Shown here one piece after another: positions 59,943 to 64,000 of a stretch of 64,000 nucleotides of DNA. The position numbers were made by a program, and so were the translations under genes. This stretch comes from Sediminibacterium sp. (lineage in GTDB: Bacteria > Bacteroidota > Bacteroidia > Chitinophagales > Chitinophagaceae). A model generated the notes under the pieces. It saw only the letters and a list, made by a program, of their open reading frames with translations, was not told the DNA's origin and searched no databases. The number at the start of each line of letters is the position of its first letter. Position 1 is the stretch's first letter. The stretch lies in NCBI RefSeq assembly GCF_030695065.1, contig NZ_JAUYTR010000009.1, forward strand, positions 186,001 to 250,000. Direction: 5' to 3'.

Positions 59943-60859
59943 TGAAAGCAATAGGGTTTATAAAAAGTATTTTTTACGGCAACTATTTCTATGCAATTTG
60001 TGCCGTGTCTCTTTCAATTGAATGCTCCTTACAATTAGGACTACCACTTAACAATATCTTTTATTATTTATTAATAGGCTTTGCAACTGTACTTTATTAT
60101 ACCCATGCCTATTACATTGAAATCAAGCGAAATCCAATAAATTTAAATGATAGAACTGCCTGGTATTTAAGAAATAAAAAAAAAATAGAAGGGTCTCAAT
60201 TATTGCTAACTTTTTTGATAGCAGTCATTTCTATTTTATTAGTGAATGGACTCCAACCCCATTTTTCTAAAGTAAACTTTAAAAGTTGGATTATATTATT
60301 TGCTACTTTACTAATAGGGATGGCTTATTATAAACAATTGCATCCATTTTGGGGGAATTGGGGATTAAGAAACAACGGCCTTCTTAAGCCATTAATTATT
60401 GGTTTGGTTTGGGCTGGAACAGTCTCATTTTCTCCTGTTTTTTTTTACGACTTGAGCTATCCTGGCCTAGATAAAAGCCTAGAACCATTAACATGGCTTT
60501 TATTCATTAAAAACTGGTTGTTTATTAGTATCCTTTGCATCCTCTTTGATATAAAAGATTACGCAAATGATGCCAACCAACAATTAAAAACTTGGGTGGT
60601 TCAATTTGGACTTAAAAAAACATTGTATTGGGTTATTTACCCGATGACCATTTTAAGCATTCTGGCTTACTGGATTTTTGCAATTAGGCAAGAATTTTCG
60701 CTTTTTAGCATACTATTCAACAGTATTCCCTATGTATTGTTGATAACTGTTTGCACCTTTATGCACCAACGTAAAAGCATTCTCTATTATCTTGCAATCA
60801 TTGACGGATTGATGCTGGTAAAAGCAGTTTGTGGCATAACCGGAATGTTGGGAAATTAA
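59942..60859 (+). CDS. UbiA-like prenyltransferase-fold membrane protein
   Basis: The 305-residue protein has about eight membrane segments. The second UbiA Asp-rich motif is visible as LFDIKDYANDANQQLKTWVVQFGLKKTL. The first motif (NxxxDxxxD-type) is not recognisable at the expected place, where YTHAYYIEIKRNPINLND is found. It may be a UbiA-like protein of a divergent or non-catalytic kind, as reported for several Bacteroidota members. It is coupled to the lipoprotein gene by TAATG and precedes the M42 gene by 10 bases. Confidence 0.72.
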   Translation: MKAIGFIKSIFYGNYFYAICAVSLSIECSLQLGLPLNNIFYYLLIGFATVLYYTHAYYIEIKRNPINLNDRTAWYLRNKKKIEGSQLLLTFLIAVISILLVNGLQPHFSKVNFKSWIILFATLLIGMAYYKQLHPFWGNWGLRNNGLLKPLIIGLVWAGTVSFSPVFFYDLSYPGLDKSLEPLTWLLFIKNWLFISILCILFDIKDYANDANQQLKTWVVQFGLKKTLYWVIYPMTILSILAYWIFAIRQEFSLFSILFNSIPYVLLITVCTFMHQRKSILYYLAIIDGLMLVKAVCGITGMLGN

Positions 60860-60869
60860 ACTTTTAACA

Positions 60870-61982
60870 ATGGCCAAAGCAAAAACAACCAAGACTAAGT
60901 CGGTAGTGACCGAAAAGTCAATGAATTTTTTAAAAACGTATATCAATACTCCATCCCCCGTAGGATTTGAAAGCGGTGGACAAAAATTATGGATGGACTA
61001 TATAAAACCCTTTGTAGATACAATGTTTACAGATCCCTATGGCACTGCTGTAGGTGTTGTAAATCCTACTGCTCCATTTAAAGTAGTGATTGAAGCTCAT
61101 TGTGATGAAATCAGCTGGTTTGTCAATTACATTAACGATCAAGGGCTCATTTATTTGAAAAGGAACGGAGGAGTAGATCACCAAATTGCTCCGGCAAAGC
61201 GAGTATTGATTCATGGCAAAAAAGGTCCTGTAAAAGCCGTATTTGGATGGCCTGCTATTCATACGCGTTTAAGCAATCCAGAACAAAAAGAGCCATCTCC
61301 TAAAATTGAAAACCTTTGTTTGGATTGTGGCGCCAGAAATAAAAAGGAAGTAGAAGCATTAGGGATTCGAATTGGCGCTGTTGTTACTTACGAAGAGGGT
61401 TACGACGAATTAGCTTACGACTTTATCATTGGACGCGCATTTGACAATAGAGTTGGGGGATTTATGATTGCAGAAGTAGCCAGGTTGCTCAAAGAAAACA
61501 AAAAGCAATTACCATTTGGACTTTATGTGGTAAACGCAGTTCAAGAAGAAATTGGGTTAAGAGGTGCTGAAATGATTGCACGTAGAATTAAACCCAATAT
61601 TGCTATTATTACCGATGTAACACACGATACAAGCACCCCAATGATTAGTAAGATTATTGAAGGCGATATCCAATGCGGTAAGGGGCCTTCACTTGCATTT
61701 GCTCCTGCAATACACAATAAATTACTTGCTGTTGTAGAAACAGTTGCGGAAAAGAACAAAATTCCAGTTCAAATGCGAACCCTAAGCAGAAGTACAGGAA
61801 CAGACACAGACAGTTTTGCTTATGCAAACGATGGCTGTCCATCGGTTTTAATTTCTATCCCTTTAAGATATATGCATACCACAGTTGAAATGCTGCATAA
61901 AAAAGATATTGAAGACACCATCAAATTAATGTATGAAACCTTATTAACATTAACACCTAAGACAAATCTTAGCTATTTATAA
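60870..61982 (+). CDS. M42-family cytosolic aminopeptidase
   Basis: The 370-residue metallopeptidase begins with a basic tail (MAKAKTTKTKSVV). FLKTYINTPSPVGFE, VVIEAHCDEISWFV (metal His), GRAFDNRVGGFMIAEV (bridging Asp), NAVQEEIGLRGAEM (Glu pair), IITDVTHDTSTP and the last metal His in PLRYMHTTVEML follow. Family members are large cytosolic complexes that finish peptide breakdown. The next gene starts 2 bases after its stop. Confidence 0.93.
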   Translation: MAKAKTTKTKSVVTEKSMNFLKTYINTPSPVGFESGGQKLWMDYIKPFVDTMFTDPYGTAVGVVNPTAPFKVVIEAHCDEISWFVNYINDQGLIYLKRNGGVDHQIAPAKRVLIHGKKGPVKAVFGWPAIHTRLSNPEQKEPSPKIENLCLDCGARNKKEVEALGIRIGAVVTYEEGYDELAYDFIIGRAFDNRVGGFMIAEVARLLKENKKQLPFGLYVVNAVQEEIGLRGAEMIARRIKPNIAIITDVTHDTSTPMISKIIEGDIQCGKGPSLAFAPAIHNKLLAVVETVAEKNKIPVQMRTLSRSTGTDTDSFAYANDGCPSVLISIPLRYMHTTVEMLHKKDIEDTIKLMYETLLTLTPKTNLSYL

Positions 61983-61984
61983 GC

Positions 61985-62824
61985 ATGGTAACACCCAGTA
62001 AAACAACTTACAAGGTAGCCATACTTGACCTTTATGAAGGTCAGGCTAACGAAGGAATGCGTTGTATAAGAGCAATAATTGCCGAATGGAGTTCTAAAAA
62101 TAATATTCAGATTCATTTAGATGAATTTAATGTTCGTCAACATTTAGCTGTACCAAATTTAGACTATGATATATATATATCCAGTGGTGGGCCTGGCTCT
62201 CCGTTGGATACAGTTGATACTGAATGGGAGGCTGCTTATTTTAATTGGTTAAAACAGCTTGAACTATGGAATAATAGTGCAGATTGTTTCCCAAAGAAAA
62301 ATGCTTTCTTTATTTGCCATAGCTTTCAATTACTGTGTAGGCATTATGAAATCGGCAATGTGTGTAAACGAAAATCTACCTCCTTTGGTGTTTTCCCGGT
62401 ACATATGATGGAAGATGGCCACCATGAATTGGTATTTAATGGACTACATGACCCATTCTATTGCGTTGACAGCAGAGACTACCAAGTAATTGAACCCAAT
62501 CACGAAAAAATCAGGAAATTAGGCGGAGCCATTTTAGCCATTGAAAAGAACAGGCCGCACGTCCCTTTTGAGAGGGCCATAATGGCACTTCGTTTTAATG
62601 AATATTTCATGGGCACACAGTTTCATCCAGAAGCAGATGCAATTGGTATGGCCATGTATTTACAAAGGGAAGATAAAAAGAATGTTGTAATTGAAGCACA
62701 TGGGTTGGCAAAGTGGGAAAGCATGGTAGAACAATTAATGGATCCTGGAAAAATCATGTGGACCTACAATCATATTCTTCCTAACTTCCTACATGAAGCC
62801 ACTAAAGAATTGGTTACACTTTAG
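61985..62824 (+). CDS. Class I glutamine amidotransferase-like protein
   Basis: The 279-residue protein has the GATase fold. YDIYISSGGPGSPLDTVD is the oxyanion loop, AFFICHSFQLLCRHY carries the putative nucleophile Cys (the usual GxCxGxQ reads FICHSFQ), and FMGTQFHPEADAIGM holds the His and Glu of the triad. It lacks a synthase domain, so it must work with a partner or act on a small substrate. It is 2 bases after the M42 gene, and an ATP-grasp-like gene follows 16 bases later. Confidence 0.87.
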   Translation: MVTPSKTTYKVAILDLYEGQANEGMRCIRAIIAEWSSKNNIQIHLDEFNVRQHLAVPNLDYDIYISSGGPGSPLDTVDTEWEAAYFNWLKQLELWNNSADCFPKKNAFFICHSFQLLCRHYEIGNVCKRKSTSFGVFPVHMMEDGHHELVFNGLHDPFYCVDSRDYQVIEPNHEKIRKLGGAILAIEKNRPHVPFERAIMALRFNEYFMGTQFHPEADAIGMAMYLQREDKKNVVIEAHGLAKWESMVEQLMDPGKIMWTYNHILPNFLHEATKELVTL

Positions 62825-62840
62825 TTCAAAATAAAATTTT

Positions 62841-64000
62841 ATGGTTCCTGCTATCAGAAAACAGTTCAATGAAACATATACTGATGCTGGGTATCAACAA
62901 TACCTTGCATTACTAAATGAAAAATTTAATGACGCTATAGAATTTAGGGTTGCAGAAACACCTGTGTTTATTGATAAAATTTTTAAAGAAAAAATACTTT
63001 CAGCTTGCGAGTCTATTGTTGACTTAATTATACAACCCAACTTCATTGAATTAACTAATAATTCAATCCAATCTAATGTATTGGTTCCCAATCAAAATGA
63101 ACATACTCATTTTATTGCTTTTGACTTTGGCATATGTGAAAATGAACATGGCGAATTGGAACCGCAACTAATTGAAATGCAAGGATTCCCAACTTTATTT
63201 GCATATCAAATATGGCAAGATCAAATTTGCAGAAAACAATATCAAATACCAACAAACTACAGCTGTTACTTAAATGGTTTTACAGCAGAATCATACACTT
63301 CATTACTCAATGAAATAATTATTGGAAAATATTCCCCGGATGAAGTAGTACTATTAGAATTATTTCCACATGAACAAAAAACAAAAATTGACTTTTATTT
63401 TACAGCTGAATATTCAGGCATTTCAGTAGTTTGTTTAACTGAATTAATCAAAGAGGGAAAGGACCTTTTCTATATTAAAGCCAATAAGAAAATTCAAATT
63501 AAACGTATTTATAACAGGATTATTTTTGATGATTTACAACAACAGAAAAAAGACATTCAAGAGATAGGTAAAATACTTTTCGAAGAATTAAATGTTGAAT
63601 GGGTTCCCCACCCAAATTGGTTCTACAGAATTAGCAAATATACTTTACCATTTATTCATCACCCATATGTTCCTACTACTTGGTTTTTAAATGATCTGAA
63701 AGAAGTTCCACAAGACTTGGAAAATTACGTTTTAAAACCATTGTTCTCTTTTGCAGGTCAAGGTGTAGTAATAGATGTAACAGCAAAAGATATAGAGTTA
63801 GTTAAAGACCCAGAAAATTGGATCCTCCAAAAAAAGGTTCAATATGCAGCAGTAATTAATACCCCTAATGAACCCGCCAAAGCAGAGATTAGAATTTTTT
63901 ATTTTTGGAAAGAGGGAGATGAAAGGCCTGTTGCAACCAACAACTTAGCCCGACTAAGTAAAGGTAAAATGATTGGGGTTAGATACAACCAAGACAAAGA
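62841..64000 (+). CDS. Possible ATP-grasp-type ligase, 3' end beyond window
   Basis: This gene is not in the ORF track because no stop occurs before the window ends. The frame is open for about 386 codons from the ATG giving MVPAIRKQFNETYTDAGYQQYL. Segments such as FIAFDFGICENEHGELEPQLIEMQGFP, VEWVPHPNWFYRISKYTLPFIHH and LENYVLKPLFSFAGQGVVIDV with AKAEIRIFYFW resemble the ATP-binding half of ATP-grasp ligases (possibly a permuted type). The pairing with a class I amidotransferase suggests joint formation of an amide or peptide product. The family assignment is inference. Confidence 0.6.
   Translation, partial: MVPAIRKQFNETYTDAGYQQYLALLNEKFNDAIEFRVAETPVFIDKIFKEKILSACESIVDLIIQPNFIELTNNSIQSNVLVPNQNEHTHFIAFDFGICENEHGELEPQLIEMQGFPTLFAYQIWQDQICRKQYQIPTNYSCYLNGFTAESYTSLLNEIIIGKYSPDEVVLLELFPHEQKTKIDFYFTAEYSGISVVCLTELIKEGKDLFYIKANKKIQIKRIYNRIIFDDLQQQKKDIQEIGKILFEELNVEWVPHPNWFYRISKYTLPFIHHPYVPTTWFLNDLKEVPQDLENYVLKPLFSFAGQGVVIDVTAKDIELVKDPENWILQKKVQYAAVINTPNEPAKAEIRIFYFWKEGDERPVATNNLARLSKGKMIGVRYNQDK

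Noticed and set aside
1-64000. tRNA, rRNA, CRISPR array, insertion sequence or prophage
   Set aside because: I found no cloverleaf-sized gap with tRNA-like ends, no regular short repeats with spacers, and no transposase, integrase or phage structural gene in either strand.

Overview
The window looks like chromosomal DNA of a Bacteroidota bacterium, most likely a Chitinophagaceae-like member; the family level is inference. The evidence is a SusC/SusD pair, low G+C, many exact TAnnTTTG promoter -7 elements, and families typical of the phylum (DUF5690, DUF3817, plasmid pRiA4b ORF-3, LuxE-like acyltransferase, UbiA-like proteins). Coding density is very high. I saw no rRNA, tRNA, CRISPR array, insertion sequence or phage gene.

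Layout. 1-9.9 kb (minus strand): an apparent phosphonate-use locus with a PhnZ-like HD oxygenase, a PhnX-like HAD hydrolase, a DUF5690/MFS transporter, a TIGR03364-type FAD oxidoreductase, SusC, SusD, a terminator, and the 5' part of a YncE-type beta-propeller protein. 9.9-25.8 kb: an S41 peptidase; a GlcNAc/MurNAc kinase-like gene with murQ, a hypothetical gene and a dienelactone hydrolase; an orphan ABC ATPase; a DUF1275 protein; a class V aminotransferase; a VF530 protein; a Trp/Tyr-rich secreted protein; a YycJ-like metallohydrolase; a ChaN-like protein; a DUF1343/NamZ muramidase; an M28 peptidase; hutU and a TPR protein. 25.8-46.3 kb: mostly housekeeping genes (etfBA, a DUF151 nuclease, ispE, gltBD, plsC, priA, murB, miaA, cca, a GT9 glycosyltransferase, dapD, an EamA transporter).

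46.3-57.0 kb is the most unusual part: a signalling island with seven two-component genes. Three are paralogous PAS/H-box-like/REC proteins that carry a histidine-box-like segment and a C-terminal receiver but no HATPase_c domain. They sit with a REC-only protein, a NarL-type regulator, an NtrC-type sigma-54 activator and a soluble hybrid kinase ending in an Hpt domain. Two intergenic regions flanking the activator/kinase pair carry sigma-54-like -24/-12 elements preceded by TTTTGGGA-type half-sites. A second control region carries two copies of TGTAGTG-N4-CACTACA, 144 bp apart. Together these suggest a local, self-contained regulatory circuit.

57.3-64.0 kb: a GT4 glycosyltransferase, a LuxE-like acyltransferase, a small lipoprotein, a UbiA-like membrane protein, an M42 aminopeptidase, a class I glutamine amidotransferase and the 5' part of a possible ATP-grasp ligase. 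All functional calls come from reading motifs and recalling families; no search was run.
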